A stretch of 51,798 nucleotides of DNA, from NCBI GenBank assembly GCA_016201275.1, contig JACQDB010000071.1:1-51798 (forward strand), written 5' to 3'. Within the stretch, counting starts at the first letter, position 1, and every line of letters starts with the position of its first letter. The notes beneath the pieces were generated by a model that worked only from the letters and a program-made list of their open reading frames with translations, was not told the DNA's origin and ran no database searches. Origin of the DNA: Acidobacteriota bacterium (GTDB lineage: Bacteria > Acidobacteriota > Blastocatellia > UBA7656). The position numbers and the translations under genes are program-made. Below are positions 8,245-15,780 of the stretch, in pieces.

Positions 8245-9057
8245 ATGAACCGAAAGCCACTTCAAGTTGAACCCTTCGAGTTGCAGATTTCCGATCAGCC
8301 GCAGACTGCCGTGCAATCGCAGCGCAAAATGGCGTTGACCGCTGAAGGCGCTTTTCTGATTGACGACGTGTTGGCGCTTAACGGCTCCGGCAACTACACC
8401 TTTGTGACTTGCACGGCGTGGCTATTAGAGTTGTTTGAATTACAAAGTGGTGACTTCTATTTTTTGAGCGGCGGCAAAGCGGTGCGCCCGACCAGTTGTC
8501 GCTTCGGGATTTTTTATCCGCCGTTTGCCATTCTTGAAAGTTGCTTCGATCAGGTCAAAGCCCACTGGACGGGAATGGCGGCAAGCGCGCCGCTCCCGAA
8601 AGCTTTTCTTGCCGCACCGATGATTTTTGAAACCGCTTTCCGGGAACCGTTGGAGCGCCTTGAACAAGTCACAGACATTTTGCACACCAGTTCACATCGC
8701 CAACCCATAACGAGGAACCCGAAACCGTCGCTCTTGTCCATCAAAACCAAACGGCTGTTGGATGAAAACTATTTCATTCACCCGGCGATTGCTCACCTAG
8801 CGGCGCGCTTGGGCGTCACACACGCCCACCTGACACGCCAATTCAAAAGCGATTTCGGTTTCAGCCCGAGCGCCTACGCGCAGCAATTGCGAATTGCTGA
8901 CGCGACCTTTCGACTGGCCGGAGGCGAGGCCATCATTAACGTGTCGCAAGAGGTCGGTTATAACGATTTGAGCCGCTTTTATCGGCAATTCAATAAAGCC
9001 ACGCGCCAAACTCCCGGCGATTGTCAGTCGCCGAAAAAGCGTAAGATCAGCAGATGA
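8245..9057 (+). CDS. AraC-family transcriptional regulator
   Basis: The 270-residue protein has an N-terminal cupin-like ligand domain (about 30-150) and a C-terminal pair of AraC helix-turn-helix motifs (about 165-260): IAHLAARLGVTHAHLTRQFK with GFSPSAYAQQLRI, then NVSQEVGYNDLSRFYRQFNK. AraC regulators bind DNA as activators or repressors controlled by a small ligand. No Shine-Dalgarno sequence is seen. A perfect TATAAT overlaps an upstream in-frame ATG (8236), so the ATG at 8245 was chosen and is probably read from a leaderless transcript. The RibD-C reductase gene follows 99 bp downstream on the same strand and could be a target; that is a guess. Confidence 0.9.
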   Translation: MNRKPLQVEPFELQISDQPQTAVQSQRKMALTAEGAFLIDDVLALNGSGNYTFVTCTAWLLELFELQSGDFYFLSGGKAVRPTSCRFGIFYPPFAILESCFDQVKAHWTGMAASAPLPKAFLAAPMIFETAFREPLERLEQVTDILHTSSHRQPITRNPKPSLLSIKTKRLLDENYFIHPAIAHLAARLGVTHAHLTRQFKSDFGFSPSAYAQQLRIADATFRLAGGEAIINVSQEVGYNDLSRFYRQFNKATRQTPGDCQSPKKRKISR

Positions 9058-9156
9058 ACAACGGATAATTCATATCAAAAAACGCCAAGACAGCAGCCTT
9101 CGATTTTGCTAAAACTCCGGTGTGCAAGACGCCTACAACAAAGGAGGAGACGCCTC

Positions 9157-9723
9157 ATGCGAAAGCTGAAATATTTTATTGCCAACAGCCTGGATGGCTG
9201 TATCGCACGAACCAATGGCGCGGTTGATTGGTTGTTTATGGACGGTACGGATTACGGTATGAATGACTTTTTTCACTCGATTGACGCGGTGTTGCTGGGA
9301 CGCAAGACCTATGAATTGACGGTCAACCATAACCAAAAAACATCCGCGAAAAAGCCGTCTGGTAAAGCCAAAGGCGGGTTCGGTTCCGCCATGAGCAGTT
9401 ATGTTTTTTCGCGCACGTTGAAGAGCGCGGACGTTGAAGGCTTGACCGTCATTGCGGAAAACGCTGGAGAATTTATCCGTCATTTGAAAACCCGGCCCGG
9501 CAAAGATATTTGGTTGATGGGCGGCGGCGAACTAGCGAGCAGTCTGTTTGCCGAAGGCGTAGTGGATGAAATCAGTCTGGCGGTGCATCCGGTGCTGCTG
9601 GGCGCAGGCATCCCTTTATTTCCCGCCATCGGCAGACAACTGAATTTGACCTTGCGCGATTGCCGAGCGCATCTGAACGGCGTCGTCCAATTGGTCTATG
9701 CAGTAAACACGGTCGCACGCTAA
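9157..9723 (+). CDS. RibD C-terminal/dihydrofolate reductase-like reductase
   Basis: The 188-residue protein has the RibD_C fold pattern: MRKLKYFIANSLDG at the N-terminus, DAVLLGRKTYEL at about 40-50, VFSRTL at about 82-87, then IWLMGGGELASSLFAEGVVDEI and VLLGAGIPLFP. Stand-alone members use NADPH and resemble the reductase half of riboflavin biosynthesis RibD and dihydrofolate reductase; their substrates are mostly unknown. The start ATG at 9157 is fixed by AAGGAGG 9 nt upstream; a longer Arg-rich frame from 9106 lacks a ribosome site. It is probably a general oxidoreductase and not the true riboflavin enzyme, because no rib genes are nearby. Confidence 0.88.
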   Translation: MRKLKYFIANSLDGCIARTNGAVDWLFMDGTDYGMNDFFHSIDAVLLGRKTYELTVNHNQKTSAKKPSGKAKGGFGSAMSSYVFSRTLKSADVEGLTVIAENAGEFIRHLKTRPGKDIWLMGGGELASSLFAEGVVDEISLAVHPVLLGAGIPLFPAIGRQLNLTLRDCRAHLNGVVQLVYAVNTVAR

Positions 9724-9879
9724 ATTCTTCGGTAAAAAAAGGCACGATGACGCGCCGACAACAAAGGCGAGCCATTGATGGAATTCACCAACGGTTCGCC
9801 CCTGCTAAACCTTCAACGATTGTCAACCGTTCGCCTTGCCGCTGGCCGGGAATCATCTTCTCTACCTTGCCGCAGGCGC

Positions 9880-9907
9880 AAAAAAAGATGAGGGCGACGC
9901 CGCGCCC
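9880..9907 (-). terminator. terminator of the Lys-rich protein gene
   Basis: On the minus strand a short GC-rich hairpin (GGGCG pairing with CGCCC, 9892-9907) is followed by TCATCTTTTTTT. It lies 13 bp after the stop codon of the leftward gene at 9920-10381. Confidence 0.5.
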
Positions 9908-9919
9908 ACGCTTGTTCAT

Positions 9920-10381
9920 TTACGAATTTGAATCATTTGGGTTGACCGCTTTCTTCACCGCTTTGACGGTTTTCTTGGTGGCTCTTTTGGTCACGCTGGC
10001 GGTCTTTTTCACCACGCTCTTGGTGGTGTGGGCGGTGTTCTTCGCTAAGTCTTTCGTCGTATCAGCGCTGGCTTCTACGACATCTTCGGTTTTATCAGCG
10101 GTCTTGATGGCGGCTTTCTTAGTGCCGCGACCGACGTTTTTTCCTGCGTGTCCCAGGTGTTTGCCGAAGTGTTTGCCGCCGCGAGCAATGCGACCTTTTC
10201 TAACATTGCTGCTGAGACTCTTGGCGGCTTTGCCGGTCTCTTTGCCGGCTTCTTTCATCTGGCCGCCAACCGTAGGCTTGCCCTGCGTGGTATCTTCCTG
10301 CGCCAAAGCTAGCGGCGTGAAAATAGCGAAGGCCAAAAATGCGGTTGACGTTAAAATTAATTTCGTTAGTGTGAATTTCAT
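9920..10381 (-). CDS. exported lysine/threonine/alanine-rich protein (H1-like or LEA-like)
   Basis: The 153-residue protein starts with a clear signal peptide (LILTSTAFLAFAIFTPLALA, cut before QEDTT at about residue 28). The mature part is strongly basic and low in complexity: repeated Lys-Thr/Lys-Ala helices such as EAGKETGKAAKSL, KTADKTEDVVEASADTTKD and KRATKKTVKAVKKAVN. A Gly/His patch (GGKHFGKHLGHAGKNVGRG) lies in the middle. The pattern resembles histone H1 tails and stress-type LEA proteins, but an exported one is more likely to bind DNA, lipopolysaccharide or another polyanion outside the cytoplasm. AGGAGAG lies just upstream of the ATG and a terminator follows. Function is not assigned. 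Confidence 0.8.
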   Translation of the reverse strand: MKFTLTKLILTSTAFLAFAIFTPLALAQEDTTQGKPTVGGQMKEAGKETGKAAKSLSSNVRKGRIARGGKHFGKHLGHAGKNVGRGTKKAAIKTADKTEDVVEASADTTKDLAKNTAHTTKSVVKKTASVTKRATKKTVKAVKKAVNPNDSNS

Positions 10382-10534
10382 AACGGCTCTCTCCTAAATG
10401 TGTATCATACGCAATATTCTGTATGCGATTCGTGCGACAAAATGCCGCACGTAGGTAGCAACGGCAAGAGCTATGCCAAGCAAGGGAAGAAGTAAGGCAG
10501 CGCGTGAAGGGAGGTGCAAATAAACAGCGGTTCT

Positions 10535-10567
10535 CTTGGCGTAACTTGGCGGCTTGGTGACTTGGCG
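10535..10567. repeat. CCAAG-type repeats flanking the GxxExxY remnant, left block
   Basis: Three close copies of CTTGGCG (complement CGCCAAG) occur in 33 bp. The same words recur on the other side of the truncated gene at 10796-10862. Such arrays commonly accompany GxxExxY genes (established pattern as I recall it). Confidence 0.6.
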
Positions 10568-10594
10568 CGAAATCCTACGCCCAAATGCAGACGC

Positions 10595-10762
10595 TCATAA
10601 ACCGGAGGGAATCGCCTGCTGACCAACGGCGCGAAGATAGCGCTTCTTCAATTCCGTAGTCAACAGATTTGCATAAACCGATTCCAGCAGACCCGTATCG
10701 AACATCGTGTGAATCTTAAAGGCAGAGTCAACCATCGCTTTGGCAATTTCATTCTCTGTCAT
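10595..10762 (-). pseudogene. truncated GxxExxY protein gene
   Basis: The 55-residue frame carries the family hallmark GLLESVY within KIHTMFDTGLLESVYANLL, preceded by MTENEIAKAMVDSAF. Family members are usually about 120-130 residues long; here the frame stops after RAVGQQAIPSGL, so roughly the C-terminal half is missing. The ATG at 10762 has AGGAG 8 nt upstream, so the 5' end looks intact. Family function is unknown, although it is a very widespread small family with a nuclease-like fold suggested in the literature. CCAAG-type repeats flank it on both sides. The truncation suggests a decaying gene. Confidence 0.75.
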
Positions 10763-10795
10763 GGTGAGGCTCCTGCGGGAGTTGGTTCGTAAAAT

Positions 10796-10862
10796 TGCCA
10801 AGGTACGCCAAGAAGAATGCTGATTTCGCGCCCAGCCGCCAAGCCGCAAAGTCACGCCAAGA
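10796..10862. repeat. CCAAG-type repeats, right block
   Basis: The words GCCAAGGTACGCCAAG and, at 10835-10861, AGCCGCCAAGCCGCAAAG followed by TCACGCCAAG repeat the motif seen at 10535-10567 on the other side of the GxxExxY remnant, in the inverse orientation. Confidence 0.6.
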
Positions 10863-10949
10863 AAATTGCCAGATCAAAAACAGACGGAGTATAAATCAAC
10901 TTGAAAGCGCCGCCAATGGCGTATTAGGGCTATTGCAAAGTCGTAAAAA

Positions 10950-10986
10950 CCCTTGTACAGGCGACCCTGCGGTGGTCGCCCCTCGT
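10950..10986. repeat. core fragment of palindromic element family C
   Basis: CCTTGTACAGGCGACC and GGTGGTCGCC match the centre of the elements at 16241-16357 and 37790-37901, but the flanking arms are absent, so this is a partial copy. Confidence 0.55.
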
Positions 10987-11051
10987 TGAAAGGTAAGCGA
11001 TTACTGCCATGATTCGTAACTACCCAGCCTTGTTGTGAGAGTCGAGTTCGG

Positions 11052-11118
11052 TGCGGCTGTGCCGCTTTGAGGTGCGGAAAGGCTGTGACTCTCCGCACCT
11101 CAAAGCGGCACAGCCGCA
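11052..11118. repeat. perfect 27-bp inverted repeat
   Basis: Arms 11052-11078 and 11092-11118 are exact complements around a 13-nt spacer. The right arm starts TCCGCACCTCAAAGCG. There is no T-tract, so it is unlikely to be a simple terminator. It lies immediately left of a MITE-like element. Confidence 0.9.
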
Positions 11119-11135
11119 AGCACTGGCTGGGTGGG

Positions 11136-11238
11136 TAGAGCGTGTCGCAGAAATGGATTTTCTATCCAGTATATTGTGTGTGACGGTGCAACTATCCACA
11201 AGATATGGGCGATTTCTAGAATTATGAGACACGCTCTA
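11136..11238. repeat. MITE-like element, family A copy 1 (103 bp)
   Basis: Perfect 11-bp terminal inverted repeats, TAGAGCGTGTC (11136-11146) and its complement (11228-11238), bound a 103-bp non-coding element. Its centre is related, in inverse orientation, to 42728-42826. Bases 11239-11366 up to the lysA stop show no further structure I can name. Confidence 0.7.
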
Positions 11239-11366
11239 GCTACAATGATTCGCTGCTTCACCAAGGGGTGCACACCGAGGTACGCCCGTACCGGTCTGCT
11301 GAATTTTTCGTTCTTACCCAACTTTGCAATAGTCGTAAACGGGGTATCACACATCTCATAATTTTT

Positions 11367-12761
11367 TTACCATACATCGTAAGCGTACAAGTCTTCGTAG
11401 GTTTCGCGCAGACGCGCCAAGGTCGCTTCGCCCGATGCTTTGATCAACACCACAGCGGGGCGTGGGCGACCGTTGTACTGCGACGATTGATCCAAAGCGT
11501 AAGCGCCGGTGTTTAACAACGCCAGCACATCGCCGACCGCTGTGGTTGCCGGAAGCAAACGATAATTCGGCAGCCGCGAGCCTTTTTCCAAATCGAAATA
11601 GACATCGCCGGAATCACATAACGGCCCGGCGACTTTGAAGGGCGGTTCATGCGCTTCTGCGGCGCGGGAAGCCGAAATCAGATGGTAGTACCATTTGTAC
11701 ATTCCCATCGAAAGCGCTAAAGAATATCCAGCGTCGGTCAATAACCAGGTGTCGCCGGTTTCCGGTCGCGTCTTAATATTGCAGACGCGAGTCAAGATCA
11801 AACCGGTATCGCCAATGATGCGACGACCCGGCTCCATGACGATGGTCAAATCGGCGAGCAGATTCGCTTCATCAACTTTCACAGCTTCGGCAAGCGCGGC
11901 GCGCAACACGGTTTCGGGATCGAGTTGCGCCGACAGCATCGCGCGTTCGCGTTCGCCTATCTGATCGGCCATCGCCGTCGTCGGTAAATAATCAATCGGC
12001 AAACCGCCGCCAATGTTGATGTGCCTCAACCGATGATTATATTTTTTGTAGAGGTCAACAAGAATTTTCCACATCTCACCAAAAGCCAAAGCGTAGGGTT
12101 GGGCGTCGGGAGTTTGCGAACCTACGTGTATGTGCGCGCCTGCCAGGTTAATGGCGTCCGACATCTCCAGGGCGTGAGTGAATGCCGCTTCGATTTGTGC
12201 CGGTGAGAGGCCGAACTTGGAAGAGAGCAAGCCGGTCTGCAAAGCGATGTGCGAGCGCGTGACGATTTCGGGAACGATGCGAATAGCGACGTTGGCGCGT
12301 TTGCCTACATTGCGTGCGACTCGCGCCACTTGATCGAGTTCGTACAACGAATCAATGTTAATAGCGAGAATGCCGTATTCGATAGCCGCAGCAATTTCGT
12401 CATCGGTTTTGGACACGCCGTTGAAAATAATCTGTTCGGGTCGAAAGCCTGCGACTTGGGCTTTATGGAGTTCGCCGCCGGAATTGACTTCCAGATCGCC
12501 GCCGGCTTCCAGCACGGTTTTCAAAATCGCCATGTTGGAATTGGCTTTCGAGGCGTAACAGAGTTTGATGCGCGGGTGCGCGGCTTCAACAGCGCGGCGC
12601 AGATTGCGTATGTTATCGGCGATGCGTTTTTCGGAAAAAACATAGAGCGGCGTGCCGTAGGTTTCGGTCAGTTGCACAGCGTCAGCGCCATTGATGGTTA
12701 AATGACCGTCGCGGGTTTCTAAATACCCTTGCACTTGCCAGGATTTCGTTTGCTCGGACAT
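11367..12761 (-). CDS. lysA: diaminopimelate decarboxylase
   Basis: The 464-residue protein is a fold-III PLP decarboxylase that converts meso-diaminopimelate to L-lysine, the last step of lysine synthesis. The PLP lysine is Lys72 in CYASKANSN. Other family motifs are HIHVGSQ, the phosphate-binding GGGLPIDY, MEPGRRI and the substrate-binding CDSGDVY near the C-terminus. The start at ATG 12761 (MSEQTKSW) was chosen from the AGAGG upstream and because the longer frame from 12863 reads through repeat-like DNA. An insert at about 265-305 (VDEANLLADL and surroundings) is slightly longer than in short family members. No other lysine genes are in the window, so it seems to be transcribed alone. Confidence 0.95.
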   Translation of the reverse strand: MSEQTKSWQVQGYLETRDGHLTINGADAVQLTETYGTPLYVFSEKRIADNIRNLRRAVEAAHPRIKLCYASKANSNMAILKTVLEAGGDLEVNSGGELHKAQVAGFRPEQIIFNGVSKTDDEIAAAIEYGILAINIDSLYELDQVARVARNVGKRANVAIRIVPEIVTRSHIALQTGLLSSKFGLSPAQIEAAFTHALEMSDAINLAGAHIHVGSQTPDAQPYALAFGEMWKILVDLYKKYNHRLRHINIGGGLPIDYLPTTAMADQIGERERAMLSAQLDPETVLRAALAEAVKVDEANLLADLTIVMEPGRRIIGDTGLILTRVCNIKTRPETGDTWLLTDAGYSLALSMGMYKWYYHLISASRAAEAHEPPFKVAGPLCDSGDVYFDLEKGSRLPNYRLLPATTAVGDVLALLNTGAYALDQSSQYNGRPRPAVVLIKASGEATLARLRETYEDLYAYDVW

Positions 12762-12925
12762 GGAGTACCTCTGCGGAGAAAATATAAACGATGAATTGTA
12801 AGCGAGCCGCCAGATGCTGGCAAATTTGCTTTGTTGGAAATTGCTTGAAAGGGTGCAATGCAAAGTGAGATACCAATAAAAAGAAGTTTCCTTTTCCCAG
12901 CCCTGAAAGGACGCAATTCTATAGC

Positions 12926-13054
12926 CTAGAGCGGTCCTTGTTTGAGATTACTGAGACATCAAACCCGTTGAGTGGCGGTCGAAGACCTTCGTGCGGTCGA
13001 AGACCGCTGCTCCACGATAAGGTGTTCTGTACATACATATGAAAACCGCTCTAG
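12926..13054. repeat. MITE-like element, family B copy 1 (129 bp)
   Basis: The ends are inverted repeats (CTAGAGCGG and CCGCTCTAG), with an inner palindrome around GGTCGAAGACC. The same element occurs inverted at 21450-21578 and, cut by the window edge, at 51703-51798. Confidence 0.85.
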
Positions 13055-13320
13055 TGCATCGCACTAGGAAAGAGACCGTCCCAACGACTAGCTCTGCAAG
13101 GGCGTAATACTTCATGCGGTCAATGATTCCGCCCTTTCCGGGCCGAATGGTTCGTGCGTCCCCAGCCTTCTTTGCCCCGCAGGGGCGTAGGAGATTAGCC
13201 AGTGCTGTAGGCACTGGAATCATGTTGGGCAAACGCGGCGCGCCCTGAAAGGGTGCAGGAGATAGATTGCGGCAAGCTTCCGGCGCTCTTCCAGAGCGCG
13301 ACCGTCAAGCCGCCTGCGTC
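13055..13320. other. intergenic region, repeat-derived
   Basis: No gene is credible here. The sequence contains short GC-rich words such as CCTGAAAGGGTGCAGGAG and GCGCTCTTCCAGAGCGC (a small palindrome at about 13285-13301), of the kind that fill other gaps in this genome. Confidence 0.5.
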
Positions 13321-13427
13321 TTCCCGTGGCTTCACCACGGGCTAATCTCCTGTGCGCCGACGGCGCAAAAACGAATTCCCGTGGCTTCACCAGGGGCTAC
13401 TCTCCGCTGCGCCGATGGCGCAAAACT
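13321..13427. repeat. 55-bp tandem duplication of a palindromic repeat
   Basis: Two copies of a unit starting TTCCCGTGGCTTCACCA (13321 and 13376) each contain CCCGTGG-loop-CCACGGG-like and GCGCCGACGGCGC-like palindromes. The second copy differs at several bases (for example CAGGGG for CACGGG). Further right (13459-13500) is another hairpin-type repeat related to the one at 39801-39853. Confidence 0.8.
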
Positions 13428-13589
13428 AAGGGAGTTGGAAGAAAATATAATTCCATCATTCCCGTTGAGCAGCGGTCTCTGACCGCTGGCTTGGCTGTGC
13501 GCCGACGGCGCAACAACGAAACGACCGGCAATTTTCAAACCGGCTGGGTAGTCACGATACCTGAACGCCGCTAATCGCGCTCTGTTTTT

Positions 13590-14258
13590 CTAGCGATGCT
13601 CATGGGAATTCATTAGTGGTTGCTGTTCTTTTAGAGGGCGGACGAGGGCTTGATCCTTGAGCGCGGCCAAGATTTCTGCGACCGATTTTTGCAGCACCGG
13701 ATGAATCAGGTCGGGCGCGATTTCGCAAAGTGGCGCAAGCACGAATCGCCGCAGATGCAATCGCGGATGCGGCACGATTATCGTGTGCGTCGTTTCATCC
13801 GACAGGCGATGAGGGGGCAAAGTAGAAGAGATCACCAAATCGCCAACGCATAACAAATCTATATCAATGCAACGCGGACTGTTGAGAAATTCGCGTCGGC
13901 GACCCATCGCATTTTCAATGGTCAAGAGCGTAAGCAACAACTCTGCGGCGAGTTGCGGCAAGCCGTCGGCGAATCTTTTTTCCAGAGCCTTTTCAATAAT
14001 CATTCCGGCATTATTGGGAAGTTGTCGAATGAATGCGGGAGTGATGGCGACTTCGACGACCTGATTCAAAAACCACTCTTGATCGGCGTAACCTACAGGT
14101 TCGGTTTCATAAATTGATGACCAGTGAACCAGGCGTAAGCCGGAAGCGTTGAGGCGTTCAAGGGCGTCGCGCAAATTGGTTTCGCAGTCGCCGAGATTGG
14201 CACCCAGGCCAAAAAAGATTCTGCGATTTGCTGCGCCTACGCGCTCAAGGTTTTTCAT
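13590..14258 (-). CDS. folK: HPPK, 6-hydroxymethyl-dihydropterin pyrophosphokinase
   Basis: The enzyme transfers pyrophosphate from ATP to 6-hydroxymethyl-7,8-dihydropterin in folate synthesis. Visible motifs are FFGLGANLGD, the pterin-binding YETEPVGYADQEWFLN, the ATP-binding ENAMGRRRE, the metal-binding RCIDIDLL and the late motif IVPHPRLHLRRFVLAPL. At 222 residues it is longer than typical members (about 160-180): an additional stretch at about 73-105 (ITPAFIRQLPNNAGMI onward) is inserted before the usual helix leading to ENAMGRR, and the C-terminus is extended. The neighbour on the other strand is an RlmI-like methyltransferase 81 bp away; no other folate gene is present. Confidence 0.93.
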   Translation of the reverse strand: MKNLERVGAANRRIFFGLGANLGDCETNLRDALERLNASGLRLVHWSSIYETEPVGYADQEWFLNQVVEVAITPAFIRQLPNNAGMIIEKALEKRFADGLPQLAAELLLTLLTIENAMGRRREFLNSPRCIDIDLLCVGDLVISSTLPPHRLSDETTHTIIVPHPRLHLRRFVLAPLCEIAPDLIHPVLQKSVAEILAALKDQALVRPLKEQQPLMNSHEHR

Positions 14259-14339
14259 GAAGGTCTTTTCGTCCGGTGAAAAAAATCTTTTCTCGCCACG
14301 ATTTCTGGAAACCGCCGAGAAAAGTTATGATAACAACTT

Positions 14340-15503
14340 ATGGCGACAACCATCACGGTAAACAAGCGCGGCGTCGAACGGGCGCGGGCGCGACATTTAT
14401 GGATTTATCGCAGCGACCTCGTGGACACCAAGAATGCCAAAGCCGGCGACATCGTGCGCGTCACCGATGCGAAAAATAAATTTGTCGGCCACGCGCTCTA
14501 TAGCACGACTTCGCAAATCGCGCTGCGCTTCGTGTCGTTCGATGATTGCGACATCAACCGCGACTTCTGGCTTGCGCGCCTCCTCGCCGCCGCCGCCCTG
14601 CGCCAACAGGTCGTGCAAAACGCCAACGCTTATCGGTTGGTTTATGGCGAAAGCGATTTATTGCCATCGCTCATCATTGATCGCTTCGATGATTGCTTGG
14701 TCGTGCAAACCCTGTCGCAGGGCATGGAAGCGTTGAAGCAGATGTGGACGGAATTGCTGGTCGAGCGCTACCACCCGCGAGCCATCGTTGAACGCAATGA
14801 CGCGAAGGTGCGCGAGATGGAAAGCTTGCCGCGTCAAACGAGTTTGCTGTATGGCGAGGAATCGGGCGAGATTTTGATTAACGAAGGCGACGTGAAATTC
14901 GCAGTGAATTTACAGCAAGGGCAGAAGACCGGAGCCTTTTTAGATCAACGCGAAAATCGTCTCGCCGCCGCAAGCTACGGGCGAGGCCGAGCGTTGGACT
15001 GCTTCACTTTTCAAGGCGGCTTTGCCTTGCATCTGGCCAAGCGTGCCGAACAAGTGATGGCGATTGATGTTTCCGCAGCGGCGATTCAACAGGCGCGACG
15101 CAACGGAGAATTGAATCAAGCGGCGAATATTGAATTTGTCGAAGCGAATGTTTTTGATCGGCTCAACGAGTTGCAGAAAGCCGGAGAGCGCTTCGACTGC
15201 ATCAACCTTGACCCACCGGCGTTTGCCAAAAACCGCGCTGCGGTGCAGGGCGCGGTGCGCGGTTACAAAGAGATTAATCTGCGCGCTCTGAAGATGCTCG
15301 AAGCGGGCGGCACCTTGATTACTTCGACCTGCTCGCATCATCTGAGCGAAGAGCAATTTCTAAATGTCATAGCGCAAGCGGCCTCGGACGCCGGACGCAG
15401 CGTGCAGATAATAGAAAAGCGCAGTCAGTCACGCGACCATCCGGTGCTGATTTCCATGCCGGAGACCTATTATTTGAAATGCCTGATTCTGCGCGTTGAG
15501 TAA
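14340..15503 (+). CDS. RlmI-like 23S rRNA (cytosine-5) methyltransferase
   Basis: This 387-residue class I methyltransferase carries an N-terminal PUA-like RNA-binding domain (about 1-80, with ARARHLWIYRSDL) and a Rossmann domain. The SAM-binding loop is RALDCFTFQGGFALHLA with the acidic VMAIDVS next to it; NLDPPAFAKN is the motif IV equivalent, and the putative catalytic Cys lies in ITSTCSHHLSEEQF. These features match the RlmI/COG1092 group, which methylates C1962 of 23S rRNA using SAM. The family is broad, so the exact target base is inferred. It starts 81 bp from the divergent folK. Confidence 0.88.
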   Translation: MATTITVNKRGVERARARHLWIYRSDLVDTKNAKAGDIVRVTDAKNKFVGHALYSTTSQIALRFVSFDDCDINRDFWLARLLAAAALRQQVVQNANAYRLVYGESDLLPSLIIDRFDDCLVVQTLSQGMEALKQMWTELLVERYHPRAIVERNDAKVREMESLPRQTSLLYGEESGEILINEGDVKFAVNLQQGQKTGAFLDQRENRLAAASYGRGRALDCFTFQGGFALHLAKRAEQVMAIDVSAAAIQQARRNGELNQAANIEFVEANVFDRLNELQKAGERFDCINLDPPAFAKNRAAVQGAVRGYKEINLRALKMLEAGGTLITSTCSHHLSEEQFLNVIAQAASDAGRSVQIIEKRSQSRDHPVLISMPETYYLKCLILRVE

Positions 15504-15559
15504 AGCAGCACGATGACAGAAACCTCAAGCAAGGTAGCTTTGGGTCTTTGATATAGTCT

Positions 15560-15580
15560 GTAAGAAATTTTTTTTCTTAC
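15560..15580 (+). terminator. AT-rich hairpin downstream of methyltransferase gene
   Basis: GTAAGAAA and TTTCTTAC pair over a 5-nt T loop, 57 bp beyond the stop codon. It could help end transcription, but the stem is AT-rich and no U-tract follows. Confidence 0.3.
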
Positions 15581-15610
15581 AAGCTCTTGCTGTCGAAAAT
15601 AAGAAGAAGC

Positions 15611-15693
15611 ATCCTAGGGAGTGTGGCGGCTCTCTTCCACTTGCCCATATATAGTGTTCGGCTCAGGGGTTTTCCGACCCCCATCAAAGCGCC
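15611..15693. repeat. dispersed element family D, copy 1 (partial)
   Basis: This 83-bp stretch is the reverse complement, with some mismatches, of 27006-27087. Shared words include CCCATATATAGTGT and CATCAAAGCG. Only one end of the element is recognisable here. Confidence 0.75.
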
Positions 15694-15780
15694 GGAAGTT
15701 TTTGCAAAGCGGATTTGGTTTCCTCCACACAATCCGGGAGCTACGGCTGCAAGCGCGACTGAAAAATAAGGAGAGCAGAA

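Noticed and set aside
9660-10397. 245-residue plus-strand reading frame with Phe/Val-rich stretches
   Set aside because: It mirrors the Lys/Thr-rich repeats of the leftward exported protein (AAG/ACC complement to CTT/GGT); the hydrophobic look is an artefact of the complement.
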